The notes under the pieces were generated by a model, which was given only the letters and a program-made list of their open reading frames with translations, was not told the origin of the DNA and searched no databases. From Peristeroidobacter soli (GTDB taxonomy: Bacteria; Pseudomonadota; Gammaproteobacteria; Steroidobacterales; Steroidobacteraceae): 64,000 bases of DNA. This document shows positions 17,966 through 29,572 of the stretch, in pieces; the first letter of the stretch is position 1; every line of letters starts with the position of its first letter. The stretch lies in NCBI RefSeq assembly GCF_004138485.1, contig NZ_RYEV01000003.1:186001-250000 (forward strand), given 5' to 3'. Position numbers and translations under genes: made by a program.

Positions 17966-18007
17966 GCGCCGCCGGCTGGAAAGCAGTTGCTTCTCAGCCG
18001 GCGGCGC
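17966..18007 (-). terminator. Strong hairpin downstream of topA
   Basis: A perfect 13-bp GC-rich stem (GCGCCGCCGGCTG / CAGCCGGCGGCGC) with a 16-base loop lies 19-60 bp past the topA stop. No long T-run follows on the minus strand (AGTTCGTTCT), so termination efficiency is uncertain, but stem strength and position fit the end of the topA transcript. Confidence 0.6.
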
Positions 18008-18025
18008 GTGGGGGCGGTGGTTTAG

Positions 18026-20578
<2,553 letters not shown>

Positions 20579-20605
20579 AAAAAAAGAAACCGCGGTGGCC
20601 GCGGT
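20579..20605 (-). terminator. Intrinsic terminator/attenuator abutting the topA start
   Basis: Read on the minus strand, ACCGCGG-CCA-CCGCGGT is followed at once by TTCTTTTTTT and then the topA ATG. It lies 36 bp after the smg stop and has all the parts of a Rho-independent terminator for the dprA-smg transcript. It also occupies the place where a topA ribosome binding site would be. Confidence 0.75.
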
Positions 20606-20640
20606 GCTGCTGAAAACTGCGCCAGTGTGAGCGCGGCTCT

Positions 20641-21120
20641 TCAGTGCACCACTTGCAGACGGTTATCGAATACCAAGTCCTCCATCCGCAGGTAAGCGCT
20701 CTGTTGGCCGGGCTGGCTGAACAGCACCATGAGCACCACCCACTTCACCTGTTCAATGTCGATCTGTTGCACGTCGAGCGCCAGCAGACGGTCGATGACC
20801 AGCTCACGCTGCGCGGGGCTCACGATGCCGATGTTCTCCAGGTACAGGATGTACCCGCGGCATTCGGTATCGAGCCGTGCCTGTTCGCGCGCGTCGAAGA
20901 TGCGAATGGATCGCGATCCCGGAACGCCGCCAGCACGGCTCGGATCGGCCGACAGCTGCTCGAGCCATTCGAGCGCGCGGCCTACTTCTCGTTCGGAAAA
21001 TCCGGCGCGTTCCAGTTCGTCCCGGAGAGTGTCGCGGTCGGGTTCGGGGGCGCAGTCCAGGTCGGCGTCGAAATAATTCTCGAAGAGATAGATCAGGATA
21101 TCGAGAACGCTTTCCTTCAT
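20641..21120 (-). CDS. smg: Smg family protein (DUF494)
   Basis: This small conserved gammaproteobacterial and betaproteobacterial protein of unknown biochemical role is nearly always encoded next to dprA and topA, as here. The 159-residue product starts MKESVLDILIYLFENYFD and ends with EQVKWVVLMVLFSQPGQQSAYLRMEDLVF, both typical. The ATG at 21120 overlaps the dprA stop (ATGA). It is acidic, cytosolic and has no membrane segment. Confidence 0.92.
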   Translation of the reverse strand: MKESVLDILIYLFENYFDADLDCAPEPDRDTLRDELERAGFSEREVGRALEWLEQLSADPSRAGGVPGSRSIRIFDAREQARLDTECRGYILYLENIGIVSPAQRELVIDRLLALDVQQIDIEQVKWVVLMVLFSQPGQQSAYLRMEDLVFDNRLQVVH

Positions 21121-22121
21121 TTCGCTGCCTTAGAGACGCGCCGGGCATATCGCCCGCCAGGGCAGGCGTCGATGCGCGCCTCCAGTTCGAGGATCAGCAG
21201 CATGGACGCTACCTCGTCGGCCGCGAGGCCGGTACGTGCGATCAGATCGTCGACACTGGCCGGCTCGAAGCCGAGCGCATCTAACAGGATTTCATACCCT
21301 TTGTCCAATGCCGGGGCTAAAACTGCTGTGCTTTCAGCGCTCTCGGCCGATGTCGGGCTGACAGCCGCCAGCAACGGGCCCAGCTCGACGAATATATCGT
21401 CGGCCGTTTCCACCAGCTGCGCGCCCTCGCGGATCAGTTTGTGGCAACCGCGTGAAAGCGGATTGTGAATCGAGCCGGGGATCGCGAAGACCTCCCGACC
21501 TTGTTCCGCCGCCAGCCGTGCCGTGATCAACGAGCCGCTCCGCACTGCAGCCTCCACCACCAAGGTACCTAGTGACAATCCACTGATAATGCGATTGCGC
21601 CGGGGAAAGTTGCTTCTGCTCGCCGGCGTGCCCAGGGGAAATTCGCTGACCAGCGCGCCGCCGGATGCAATTTCCGCCGACAGCACAGCATTGGCGCGCG
21701 GGTAGTCGATATCAAGGCCTGTGCCGCACACGGCAATGGTCCTGCCGCCGCCTTCGAGCGCGCCCCGGTGAGCAGCCGTGTCGATGCCGATCGCCAGTCC
21801 GCTGGTGATCGTCAGGCCCGAGCGCGCCAGATGGCCGGCAAAGCGGCGGGCGATGTCATGTCCCGCCGGAGTGGGATTACGCGAGCCGACGATCGCCAGC
21901 TGCGGCAGGCTCAATGCATCGGGGTTGCCACGGACCAGCAGGCCAGACGGCGCGTCCGGCAAAGTGGCCAGCAGCCCCGGGTAGCGAGGCGAGCCGCGAG
22001 GAATGAAATGATGCGCTGGCTGATCCAGCCAGCGGCGGTGTCGTTCCAATAACTGGAGTCGTGCCTCGGCGTTGCAGCCGGGCACGAGGGCCTGTTTCAG
22101 CCATGTTTCGAGCTCGTCCAT
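21117..22121 (-). CDS. dprA: DNA-processing protein DprA (Smf)
   Basis: This protein binds incoming single-stranded DNA during natural transformation and loads RecA. The 334-residue product has an N-terminal SAM-like region, a Rossmann-type core (VGSRNPTPAGHDIARRFAG, SGLAIGIDTAAHRGAL, FPRRNRIISGLS, EAAVRSGSLITARLA, PGSIHNPLSRGCHKLIREGA) and a C-terminal winged-helix domain near 270-330. It is coupled to smg by a 4-bp overlap and preceded 33 bp upstream by the LysM gene on the same strand. Confidence 0.95.
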   Translation of the reverse strand: MDELETWLKQALVPGCNAEARLQLLERHRRWLDQPAHHFIPRGSPRYPGLLATLPDAPSGLLVRGNPDALSLPQLAIVGSRNPTPAGHDIARRFAGHLARSGLTITSGLAIGIDTAAHRGALEGGGRTIAVCGTGLDIDYPRANAVLSAEIASGGALVSEFPLGTPASRSNFPRRNRIISGLSLGTLVVEAAVRSGSLITARLAAEQGREVFAIPGSIHNPLSRGCHKLIREGAQLVETADDIFVELGPLLAAVSPTSAESAESTAVLAPALDKGYEILLDALGFEPASVDDLIARTGLAADEVASMLLILELEARIDACPGGRYARRVSKAAK

Positions 22122-22154
22122 GAGCTCACGAAATTACCCTCGGTCGAAGTGCGC

Positions 22155-23333
22155 TTATGGGTTTTTAGCGCGGTCGCCCCGACGAATTTCGTGGGTCGTT
22201 TCCATGATGAGCGCGTAGCTCATGTTGTCGAATGCTTTGAACACCATCAGCACGCCGGCGCGTTCGTCGGGCAACTGCACGTTGTTGCCGAAGTTGGAGC
22301 TGCGGCTGCGACGGGCGCCGAGCCCGCCTTCCTTGAAGGTATCGCGCACGACACCGCCGCGCTGATACACGGCGAGGATGTGGCCAGGTTCCAGGCCAGC
22401 TTTCGATCCGCGGTTCAGCGCGACGACTTGATACTGACCCATCACCGTGTGACTGCGCACGGCGATCACGCCGGCGTCGATCTCGGAGGAGGGTGCGTGC
22501 GGAACGAAGTCCACATTCACATCCACTGACTCCGGGAACACCTTGTCGCCCTGCAGGACTTCGCGCGTCGAATCGGTCATTAGCAGCTTGGCCGGATCGC
22601 CTTCGGTGGCAACCGGGCCCGAGCCCACGTACATGCCCGAGTAACCGAGCAGCGCATTGTTGTCCGGATCGCGCAGCTCTTCTTCGACGTGGATGACGCT
22701 GAAGCGCGTCTCCGGCGCCGCATCGCCGATGCCGCGTGCGTAGACCTCATTGCCGATGGCGCCGACCATGTGCGAGTCGCGCAGCGCGACCACGTACGGT
22801 GCGGTCTTCACCTGGTCCTTGGTGAGCAGCGTCGGCCGGCCCATGAAGCTGGCGACGATGTCGTAGGGAATCGCGGTGACTGCCTGGCTCAGTGGCGAGC
22901 GGCGCACCTCGGGCGACAGACGTTTGCCGCCGGTGCCGCGCTCGACGGTCTCGCCGCCGCGTTCAGCGACTGTCAGACGGGGCTGACCGTCGATGTAGAC
23001 CAGCTTGAGCACGTCGCCCGGATAAATCAGGTGGGGATTGGCGATCTGGGGGTTCACGTACCAGATTTCCGGCCAATACCAGGGCTCCTTCAGGAACACC
23101 CTGGAGATATCCCAGAGCGTGTCGCCGGTCTTGACCACATATTGATCCGGGGCATTGGCGGCCAGCGGAATGTTGCTGCCGGAGCCGACGGTTTGACCCA
23201 CCGATGGACGAGCGCCTTCCTGGGCGAGGGTGCTCTTCGGTGCCAGCAGGCCCGCGGTAACGGTCAGACCAGCGACCAGGCTCAGCAGGATCGCCGGACG
23301 AAGTGCCAGATTCGCAGTTTTCATGCGCTTCAA
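22155..23333 (-). CDS. LysM domain-containing exported protein
   Basis: This periplasmic or cell-wall-associated protein has a signal peptide (hydrophobic LALRPAILLSLVAGLTVTAGLLA) and one LysM domain at about 63-115 (YVVKTGDTLWDISRVFLKEPWYWPEIWYVNPQIANPHLIYPGDVL), expected to bind peptidoglycan. The C-terminal two thirds match the conserved but uncharacterised protein usually found before dprA. The first codon may be TTG at 23333 (GGGAG four bases upstream) or ATG at 23324. It is divergent from def. Confidence 0.88.
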   Translation of the reverse strand: MKRMKTANLALRPAILLSLVAGLTVTAGLLAPKSTLAQEGARPSVGQTVGSGSNIPLAANAPDQYVVKTGDTLWDISRVFLKEPWYWPEIWYVNPQIANPHLIYPGDVLKLVYIDGQPRLTVAERGGETVERGTGGKRLSPEVRRSPLSQAVTAIPYDIVASFMGRPTLLTKDQVKTAPYVVALRDSHMVGAIGNEVYARGIGDAAPETRFSVIHVEEELRDPDNNALLGYSGMYVGSGPVATEGDPAKLLMTDSTREVLQGDKVFPESVDVNVDFVPHAPSSEIDAGVIAVRSHTVMGQYQVVALNRGSKAGLEPGHILAVYQRGGVVRDTFKEGGLGARRSRSSNFGNNVQLPDERAGVLMVFKAFDNMSYALIMETTHEIRRGDRAKNP

Positions 23334-23644
23334 CGAGCTCCCATTAGAGTCCCTGAACAGCGACGCCCGGGGTCATTCTCGAGGCGCGTAAGGCGTTGTA
23401 CCGACGCGCAAAAACCCAATCGGGGCCGACATTAAGTTCAACAGTGGCCGAACTTTAGCAGCATCATTGCAACCAGTGCAGAAATGGGGCTCCAGCCCGC
23501 GACGTGGTTCTCATTCCTGCCCCCGGGGCGCCCACCCGGGCGCCGATTCAATCTGTCTATGGCGGGCATGGCCACGAAGGGCTTGTTTCCTGCCAAATCA
23601 ACTGCAGACTAGGCGCTAGTTTCCGCCTTCTGACGTTTTCGAAC
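23334..23644. other. Divergent intergenic region LysM gene / def
   Basis: These 311 bp hold no convincing gene. The one clear structure is a small hairpin, GGCGCCC-ACCC-GGGCGCC (23527-23544), without a T-run. Promoters for both directions should lie here, but I could not assign -35/-10 boxes with confidence. Confidence 0.5.
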
Positions 23645-24181
23645 ATGGCACTACTTCCGATTCTCGAATTCCCCGATCCGCGCCTGCGCACCAAAGCGCA
23701 GCCGGTGGAAGAGGTGGATGCCGCCCTGCGAAAGCTGATCGACGACATGTTCGAGACCATGTACGCCGCCCCGGGGATCGGCCTGGCCGCCACCCAGGTG
23801 AATGTTCACAAACGGCTGCTGGTCATCGACATCAGCGAAAAGCGCAATGAGCGCCTGACCTTGATCAACCCCGAGATCATCGATCACAGCGGCATGGAGG
23901 AGACCGAGGAGGGCTGTCTGTCCGTCCCCGGGATCTACGAAAAGGTCAAACGCGCCGACCGCATCCGCGTGCGGGCGCTGGATCGCGACGGCAAGCCGTT
24001 CGAGCTGGAGGCCGACGGGCTGCTGGCCGTGTGCATTCAGCATGAGATGGATCATCTCGAAGGCAAGCTGTTCGTCGACTACCTGTCGGACCTGAAGCGC
24101 ACCCGCATTCGTAAGAAGCTCGAGAAGGACCGCAAGGAAAAGGCCGCCGACGCGGCTCGCGGGCGGAGCAAGGCGCTCTAA
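23645..24181 (+). CDS. def: Peptide deformylase
   Basis: This iron/zinc enzyme removes the N-formyl group from nascent proteins. The 178-residue product has the three motifs [13 protein letters not shown] and QHEMDHLEG. The C-terminal tail after residue 155 is rich in Lys/Arg ([25 protein letters not shown]), as in many proteobacterial forms. The start is ATG 23645, where homology begins ([15 protein letters not shown]). It precedes fmt, the formylating counterpart. Confidence 0.96.
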   Translation: MALLPILEFPDPRLRTKAQPVEEVDAALRKLIDDMFETMYAAPGIGLAATQVNVHKRLLVIDISEKRNERLTLINPEIIDHSGMEETEEGCLSVPGIYEKVKRADRIRVRALDRDGKPFELEADGLLAVCIQHEMDHLEGKLFVDYLSDLKRTRIRKKLEKDRKEKAADAARGRSKAL

Positions 24182-24354
24182 GAGTTTCGTTTGCTGGCGC
24201 GGTGGCCCGCGCAGTCGCCAGAGGGAGGTTTGTCGCGCTTCGCGCGGCTGACGCGTTGGGGCGTCTTTCCCGGTCTTTGCCCCTCGCAAAACTTCCGGCT
24301 CCGCCACGCCCCAACAACACTAGAATAAGCGCCCCCAAGCCCCGCCGAGTTTTG

Positions 24355-25296
24355 ATGTCCTTTCCGTTGTCCCTCATCTTCGCCGGCACGCCGGAGTTTT
24401 CCGTGCCCGCGTTGGAAGCGCTGGTCGGCTCGCGACATCGCGTGCTGGCGGTCTATACGCAGCCGGACCGGCCGGCGGGCCGCGGGCAGCAGGTGACCAT
24501 GAGCGCGGTGAAGCAGTGCGCGCTCAAGCATCAGTTGCCTGTTGAGCAACCGCAGACTTTGAAAGATCCCGCGGCGGTGGAGCGGCTCGCGCAATATCAA
24601 GCTGATCTGATGATCGTTGTCGCATATGGATTGCTGCTGCCGAAGACCGTGCTCGACACGCCTCGACTCGGTTGCGTGAACATTCACGCGTCGCTACTTC
24701 CGCGGTGGCGAGGGGCGGCGCCGATTCAGCGCGCGATTCAAGCGGGAGATAAAGAGAGTGGCGTGACCATCATGCAGATGGACGTCGGGCTCGACACCGG
24801 TCCGATGCTGCTCGAACGTGTCACTCCAATCGATGCGCGGGAGACAGGCGCGACGCTTCACGATCGTTTGTCGACGCTCGGTGCCAACGCGGTGCTCGAA
24901 GCGATCGAGGCCATCGCGGCCGGCACCGCAAAGCCGATGGAGCAGCCGAAAGAAGGCGCTACCTACGCCGCGAAAATCAAAAAAGAAGAAGCGTTGATCG
25001 ATTGGTCCAGATCCGCTGTGGAGATCGATCGACACGTGCGCGCGTTCAATCCGTGGCCGATTGCCGAGACACGTTGGAACGGTCAGCAGCTGCGCATTTG
25101 GGAAGCAACGCCACTCGATAAGAAATCATCCGCGGCACCCGGCACTGTCGTTGCAACGAGCGGCGACGGCATCGAAGTCGCAACCGGTGATGGAACGTTA
25201 CAGCTCACGCGTGTGCAAGCGGCAGGTCGCAAAGCCATGCCGGCCGCGGATTTCCTCAGAGCGCATCGCCCCGAGGGCGCGGTCCTTGGATTGTGA
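24355..25296 (+). CDS. fmt: Methionyl-tRNA formyltransferase
   Basis: This enzyme transfers a formyl group from 10-formyl-tetrahydrofolate to initiator Met-tRNA. The 313-residue product starts FAGTPEFSVPALEAL and has the catalytic region VNIHASLLPRWRGAAPIQRAI and VGLDTGPML, plus a C-terminal OB-like tRNA-binding domain (INPWP-like FNPWPIAE). The start is ATG 24355. It lies 173 bp after def and overlaps rsmB by four bases. Confidence 0.96.
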   Translation: MSFPLSLIFAGTPEFSVPALEALVGSRHRVLAVYTQPDRPAGRGQQVTMSAVKQCALKHQLPVEQPQTLKDPAAVERLAQYQADLMIVVAYGLLLPKTVLDTPRLGCVNIHASLLPRWRGAAPIQRAIQAGDKESGVTIMQMDVGLDTGPMLLERVTPIDARETGATLHDRLSTLGANAVLEAIEAIAAGTAKPMEQPKEGATYAAKIKKEEALIDWSRSAVEIDRHVRAFNPWPIAETRWNGQQLRIWEATPLDKKSSAAPGTVVATSGDGIEVATGDGTLQLTRVQAAGRKAMPAADFLRAHRPEGAVLGL

Positions 25297-26678
25297 GCGC
25301 ATCAGCAGCAGTCAGAGCCAGAGCCGCGAAAGTCGTCGCGGAAGTTGTCGAGCGCGGTCGTTCGCTCGACGCGGTGCTGAGCGACGAAAGCACCAGTAAC
25401 AAACAAGAGCGCGGCCTGCTTCGTTCGCTGAGTTACGACAGCATTCGCTGGTACGTGCGACTCGATGCATTGCTCACCCGCCTGCTGGCACGACCCAATC
25501 AACAGCTCGAGCCCGAGATCCGCGCGCTCGCCATCGTTGGTTTGTGCCAGCTGATACACACAGATATTCCCGAGCATGCCGCGGTCGCGGAGACGGTCGC
25601 GGCGACGAGAGTGCTCAAGCAGCCGCGCGCCTCTGGACTGGTGAACGCGATCCTGCGTCGCTGTCAGCGGGAGCAGGCGCAGTTGCTGCCGAAGATCGAT
25701 CGCGATCTGGCCGTGCGTACCGCGCATCCGCGCTGGCTGGTCGAGAAGTTGCGCAAGGATTGGGGCGATCGGGCCAACGACATTCTCGACGCCAACAATC
25801 AGCGCCCGCCATTCTGGATTCGCGTGAATCGGGCGCGCGTCACGGCTGCGAACTATCGAGAGCAATTGCAGGCAAAGCGGATCGGTGTGCTCGCCAGCGC
25901 GTTCGACGACACGGCGCTGTTGCTCGACCAGGCCATGGATGTCAGCGAATTACCGGGCTTCGACGACGGCTGGGTCTCGGTGCAGGATGCCGCCGCGCAA
26001 CTCGCGGGCCACCTGCTCGACCCGCAGGCGGGCGAGCGCATTCTGGATGCGTGTGCCGCGCCGGGCGGTAAAACCGGCCACTTGCTCGAGCTGGCCCCTG
26101 AACTTGCCGCGCTTACCGCGGTCGACGTTTCTCCCGAACGGCTGAAGCGCGTCTCGCAGAATCTGCAAAGGTTGGGTGTTTCTGCGGATGTGATCGCGGC
26201 CGATGCGGCCGAGCCGGCGAGCTGGTGGGACGGCAGACAGTTCAACCGCATCCTGCTGGATGTGCCCTGTTCCGCGACCGGCGTGATTCGGCGTCACCCA
26301 GACATCAAACTGCTGCGCCGGAGCGATGACATCGCGGCGCTGGCGGCGCGCCAGTCGCAGCTGTTGCGGGCTTTGTGGCCGTTACTGCAGCCGGGTGGCA
26401 GATTGCTCTATGCCAGTTGCTCCGCCTTACAGGCCGAGACCACCGCGGTAATCGCGGACTTTCTGGGTGACGAGCCGACCGCGCGCGAGGTCACTGGCGA
26501 AAGACTGCAGGCCTTGCCGCCCCTGGGGGAGGGAACGCCTGTCGGCGTTCATGGCTTAAGAATCGCAGCGGGTTCGGCCGGGATGGACGGTTTTTATTAT
26601 GCTTTGTTCGAGAAGCGGCGCGGCCCGAGTGGGGACTTGCCTGCATCAACCAACATGAATTCGTCCAATCTCGGTTAA
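25293..26678 (+). CDS. rsmB: 16S rRNA (cytosine967-C5)-methyltransferase
   Basis: This SAM-dependent enzyme makes m5C967 in 16S rRNA. The 461-residue product has an N-terminal NusB-like RNA-binding domain (about 1-140) and a C-terminal Rossmann methyltransferase with DACAAPGGKTGHLLEL, the catalytic cysteine in LLDVPCSATGVIRRHPDI and the second cysteine in LLYASCS. The GTG start at 25293 overlaps the fmt stop (GTGA). Confidence 0.95.
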   Translation: MSASAAVRARAAKVVAEVVERGRSLDAVLSDESTSNKQERGLLRSLSYDSIRWYVRLDALLTRLLARPNQQLEPEIRALAIVGLCQLIHTDIPEHAAVAETVAATRVLKQPRASGLVNAILRRCQREQAQLLPKIDRDLAVRTAHPRWLVEKLRKDWGDRANDILDANNQRPPFWIRVNRARVTAANYREQLQAKRIGVLASAFDDTALLLDQAMDVSELPGFDDGWVSVQDAAAQLAGHLLDPQAGERILDACAAPGGKTGHLLELAPELAALTAVDVSPERLKRVSQNLQRLGVSADVIAADAAEPASWWDGRQFNRILLDVPCSATGVIRRHPDIKLLRRSDDIAALAARQSQLLRALWPLLQPGGRLLYASCSALQAETTAVIADFLGDEPTAREVTGERLQALPPLGEGTPVGVHGLRIAAGSAGMDGFYYALFEKRRGPSGDLPASTNMNSSNLG

Positions 26679-26687
26679 GGATGTTCC

Positions 26688-27359
26688 GTGGCGGCAAGCC
26701 CAACCTGGCGCGATGTGCTTTGCCTGACTGCGCTGGACGTAATAGTCCGGTGCTGGGCAGGATGCCCGCATGCCGGGGGTGCAGGGACGCGCAGGACCGG
26801 CCGCGCTTTGGCGTGGCTCATGGTGTCGCTCGGCTGCCTGCTCGGATCGGCCGCCTCGGCCGAGACGCCGGTCCGCTTTGAAGTCCGTTCCGCTTATGTC
26901 GAACCGGCGGACCGCGTCTACGAGCTGAACGCCACGCTCAACTTCGACTTGCCCGAGGGCGCGCGAGCCGCGATCCGCGAAGGTGTGCCGCTGACACTGC
27001 ATCTGGAAATCGTCGTCAAACGCCAGCGCAGCTTCTGGCTGGACGAGACGGTCGCGACCCTCGACCAGTCCTATGAGCTGGCGTATCGCGCCTTGAGCGA
27101 GCGCTACCTGGTTCGCAATTTAAATAGCGGCGAACAAGCGTCTTATGCGACGCTGGACGCCGCGCTCGATGCCCTGCGCGTGATCAGCCGCCTGCCCATC
27201 CTGGACCAGGCGCTGGTATCGTCGAACCGGCGGCACGAAATCAGCATTCGCGGTAGCCTCGATGTGCGCACGATGCCCGATGCCTTGCGCTTCGTGCTGT
27301 TCTGGTCGGATGACTGGCGGCAGCGCAGCGAGTGGTACACATGGTCGCCGCAACTCTGA
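26688..27359 (+). CDS. DUF4390 domain exported protein
   Basis: This exported protein of unknown function is conserved between rsmB and ntrYX in many gamma- and betaproteobacteria. The recognisable DUF4390 part runs from about residue 60 (ETPVRFEVRSAYVEPADRVYELNATL) to the end (ALRFVLFWSDDWRQRSEWY). The signal-peptide core is AWLMVSLGCLLGSAASA. The GTG at 26688 has a well-placed AAGGA. Between it and the hydrophobic core lies a 54-bp dispersed repeat that adds 18 codons in frame, giving an unusually long n-region. A TTG or ATG just before the core (ATG 26820) would bypass it. Confidence 0.8.
   Translation: MAASPTWRDVLCLTALDVIVRCWAGCPHAGGAGTRRTGRALAWLMVSLGCLLGSAASAETPVRFEVRSAYVEPADRVYELNATLNFDLPEGARAAIREGVPLTLHLEIVVKRQRSFWLDETVATLDQSYELAYRALSERYLVRNLNSGEQASYATLDAALDALRVISRLPILDQALVSSNRRHEISIRGSLDVRTMPDALRFVLFWSDDWRQRSEWYTWSPQL
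26747..26800 (+). repeat. 54-bp dispersed repeat, copy 1
   Basis: This element starts CCGGTGCTGGGCAGGATG and ends GCGCAGGACCGG, so its ends are a short inverted repeat (CCGGT/ACCGG); inside is a GGGCA-GGA-TGCCC hairpin. The reverse complement of 51787-51840 matches it at 51 of 54 positions. Here it lies inside the DUF4390 reading frame. Confidence 0.85.
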
Positions 27360-29572
27360 AACGCACGCTGGTCTCGATCCTGGTGCTCATAGGATCGGGG
27401 CTGTGGGTGGCTGCGTTGCTCATCATGGCGCAGACCGTGCAGCAGTCGGCGCACTTCAGCGATCTGCATCCCTTCATCGTCGGCGTCAACGTCGCGGGCC
27501 TGCTGGTCCTTTCCATTCTGATCGGTGGCCGCGTCACGCAGCTGGTGCGCGATTGGCGCAAGCGTGTGGTCGGCTCGCGGCTCGAAGCGCGCATGGTGTG
27601 GATGTCGGCGACGCTCGCGATGGCGCCGCTGTTGCTGGTGTTCTATTTCTCCGTGGTGTTCCTCAACAAGGGCATCGACAGCTGGTTCCACGTCGAGATT
27701 CGCCAGGGCTTGGAAGATGCGTTGACGTTGTCACGCGCCGCGCTCGATCTGCGAATGCGCGAATATCTGGAACGGACGCGCGGAGTCGCGGCACGCATCG
27801 CGCCGATACGCCCCGGTGAATTCCAGGCGCTTGACGAGCTACGCCGAGAGAATGAAGCGCTGGAGCTCACGCTGCTCGCCTCCAACAGCCGCATCCTCGC
27901 GACCAGCTCCGATCGACTGGGTGACATCGTGCCCGCGCCGCTGAGCGATGAGATGACGATGCAAGTTCGTCAGGGCCGTGACTACGTCGCGCTCGATCCG
28001 GTCGCGGGTGGTGGATATCTCGTACGTACGGCGGTTCGTGTACCGCAGGTATTGCCGGGTGATGAGCAGCGCGTACTGCAGGCCATCTATCCCATCGAGC
28101 GACGCCTCGGTGAGCTGGCTGACACCGTCGAGTCTTCCTATCAGCGTTACGGCGAGAAGGCGCGCTTGCGCGAGCCGTTGAAGACCAGCTTCACGCTCAC
28201 GCTGACATTGGTATTGCTGTTGTCGCTGTTCGGCGCGCTGTACGGCGCGTTGTGGGCCGCGCGTCGCTTGGTGCGTCCAATTCAGGACTTGGTTGCGGGT
28301 ACGCGCGCCGTAGCGAAGGGCGACTTCGATTTGCGTTTGCCGCTGACCTCGCACGACGAAATGGGCATCCTGGTGCATTCGTTCAATGACATGACCAAGC
28401 GGCTCGCCAAGTCGCGCGAGGAGACGCGCCGTGTGCAGCAGGCTGTCGAAGCCGAGCGCGCCAATCTCGCGGTCATTCTGGCCCGGCTGTCCACGGGCGT
28501 GATTTCGCTCGAACCCGATCACACCATTCGTACCGCAAACCAGGCTGCGTGCTCCATTCTCGGCGTCGATGTGGAGGCCCTGATCGGCAAGCCGCTGGCA
28601 CCGACCGGTAGCGAGAGCACGCTATTCGAGCAGTTCCAGTCCACCTGTAGCGCGCATCTGGCCGCGGGTCAGAGTGAGTGGCGCGAGCAGTTGGTGCTCC
28701 AGGGCGAGTCGACCCGGCGCATCCTGATGTGTGCCTGTACCACGCTGTCCGGCGAGGACCAGACCCCCGGAGGCTATGTCATCGTGTTCGACGACATCAC
28801 CACCCTCCTGCAAGCCCAGCGCGACGCGGCCTGGGGTGAGGTGGCGCGGCGCCTGGCGCACGAGATCAAGAACCCGCTGACGCCTATCCAGCTGTCCGCG
28901 GAGCGGCTGCGCCACAAGCTGTTGGGGCACATCGACGCCAGCCAGGGCCAGGTCCTGGACCGCGCCACCCATACCATCGTCCAGCAGGTCGAGGCCATGA
29001 AGGAGATGGTCAACGCCTTCAGCGAATACGCGCGCGCTCCGGAGATGGATGTGTCACGCTTCGACCTGAACCAGCTCATCGGCGAAGTGGCGGAGCTGTA
29101 TCGCGCGCCGGGCCGGCCAGGCACCACCCTGCAGCTGCAGAAGGGGCTGCCGGACATCGAGGCCGACCGTGGCCGCCTGCGGCAGATCATTCATAATCTG
29201 CTCGCCAATGCATGGGAAGCGCTGGAGGGGGTGCCGGATCCGTCGGTGCGCGTCAGGACGCGGCTGATCGAGAAGGGCAGCGGGGCGACGGCGAGCCGCG
29301 CGGCGGAGATCGTCGTCGAGGACAATGGACCGGGCTTCCGGCCGGATGTGATCGGCCAGGTGTTCGATCCTTATGTAACGACCAAACCGAAAGGCACGGG
29401 CCTGGGGCTCGCGATTGTGAAAAAAATAGTCGAAGAGCACGGCGGAGCCATAGACGCGGATAATGTGCGCACGGGAGGCGCGCGGGTTTGTATCGAGTTG
29501 CCGTTGACTGCGGTCCGCGGTGGCGGTCCGATTCGCGAACGGCGCACTGGACCGAGGAGGGAGCGGGCATGA
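27341..29572 (+). CDS. NtrY-type sensor histidine kinase
   Basis: This membrane kinase of the NtrYX system has 743 residues. It has three or more N-terminal membrane segments (about 10-35, 45-65, 85-110), a periplasmic/linker region, another segment at about 285-310, HAMP (RRLVRPIQDLVAGTRAVAKGDF), PAS (about 370-480), the phosphoacceptor His507 in LAHEIKNPLTPIQLSAERLRHK, and the ATPase motifs NLLANAWEAL, DNGPGF and GTGLGLAIVKK. It overlaps the DUF4390 gene by 19 bp and the regulator by four. A GTG nine bases upstream (27332) is an alternative start. Confidence 0.88.
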   Translation: MVAATLKRTLVSILVLIGSGLWVAALLIMAQTVQQSAHFSDLHPFIVGVNVAGLLVLSILIGGRVTQLVRDWRKRVVGSRLEARMVWMSATLAMAPLLLVFYFSVVFLNKGIDSWFHVEIRQGLEDALTLSRAALDLRMREYLERTRGVAARIAPIRPGEFQALDELRRENEALELTLLASNSRILATSSDRLGDIVPAPLSDEMTMQVRQGRDYVALDPVAGGGYLVRTAVRVPQVLPGDEQRVLQAIYPIERRLGELADTVESSYQRYGEKARLREPLKTSFTLTLTLVLLLSLFGALYGALWAARRLVRPIQDLVAGTRAVAKGDFDLRLPLTSHDEMGILVHSFNDMTKRLAKSREETRRVQQAVEAERANLAVILARLSTGVISLEPDHTIRTANQAACSILGVDVEALIGKPLAPTGSESTLFEQFQSTCSAHLAAGQSEWREQLVLQGESTRRILMCACTTLSGEDQTPGGYVIVFDDITTLLQAQRDAAWGEVARRLAHEIKNPLTPIQLSAERLRHKLLGHIDASQGQVLDRATHTIVQQVEAMKEMVNAFSEYARAPEMDVSRFDLNQLIGEVAELYRAPGRPGTTLQLQKGLPDIEADRGRLRQIIHNLLANAWEALEGVPDPSVRVRTRLIEKGSGATASRAAEIVVEDNGPGFRPDVIGQVFDPYVTTKPKGTGLGLAIVKKIVEEHGGAIDADNVRTGGARVCIELPLTAVRGGGPIRERRTGPRRERA

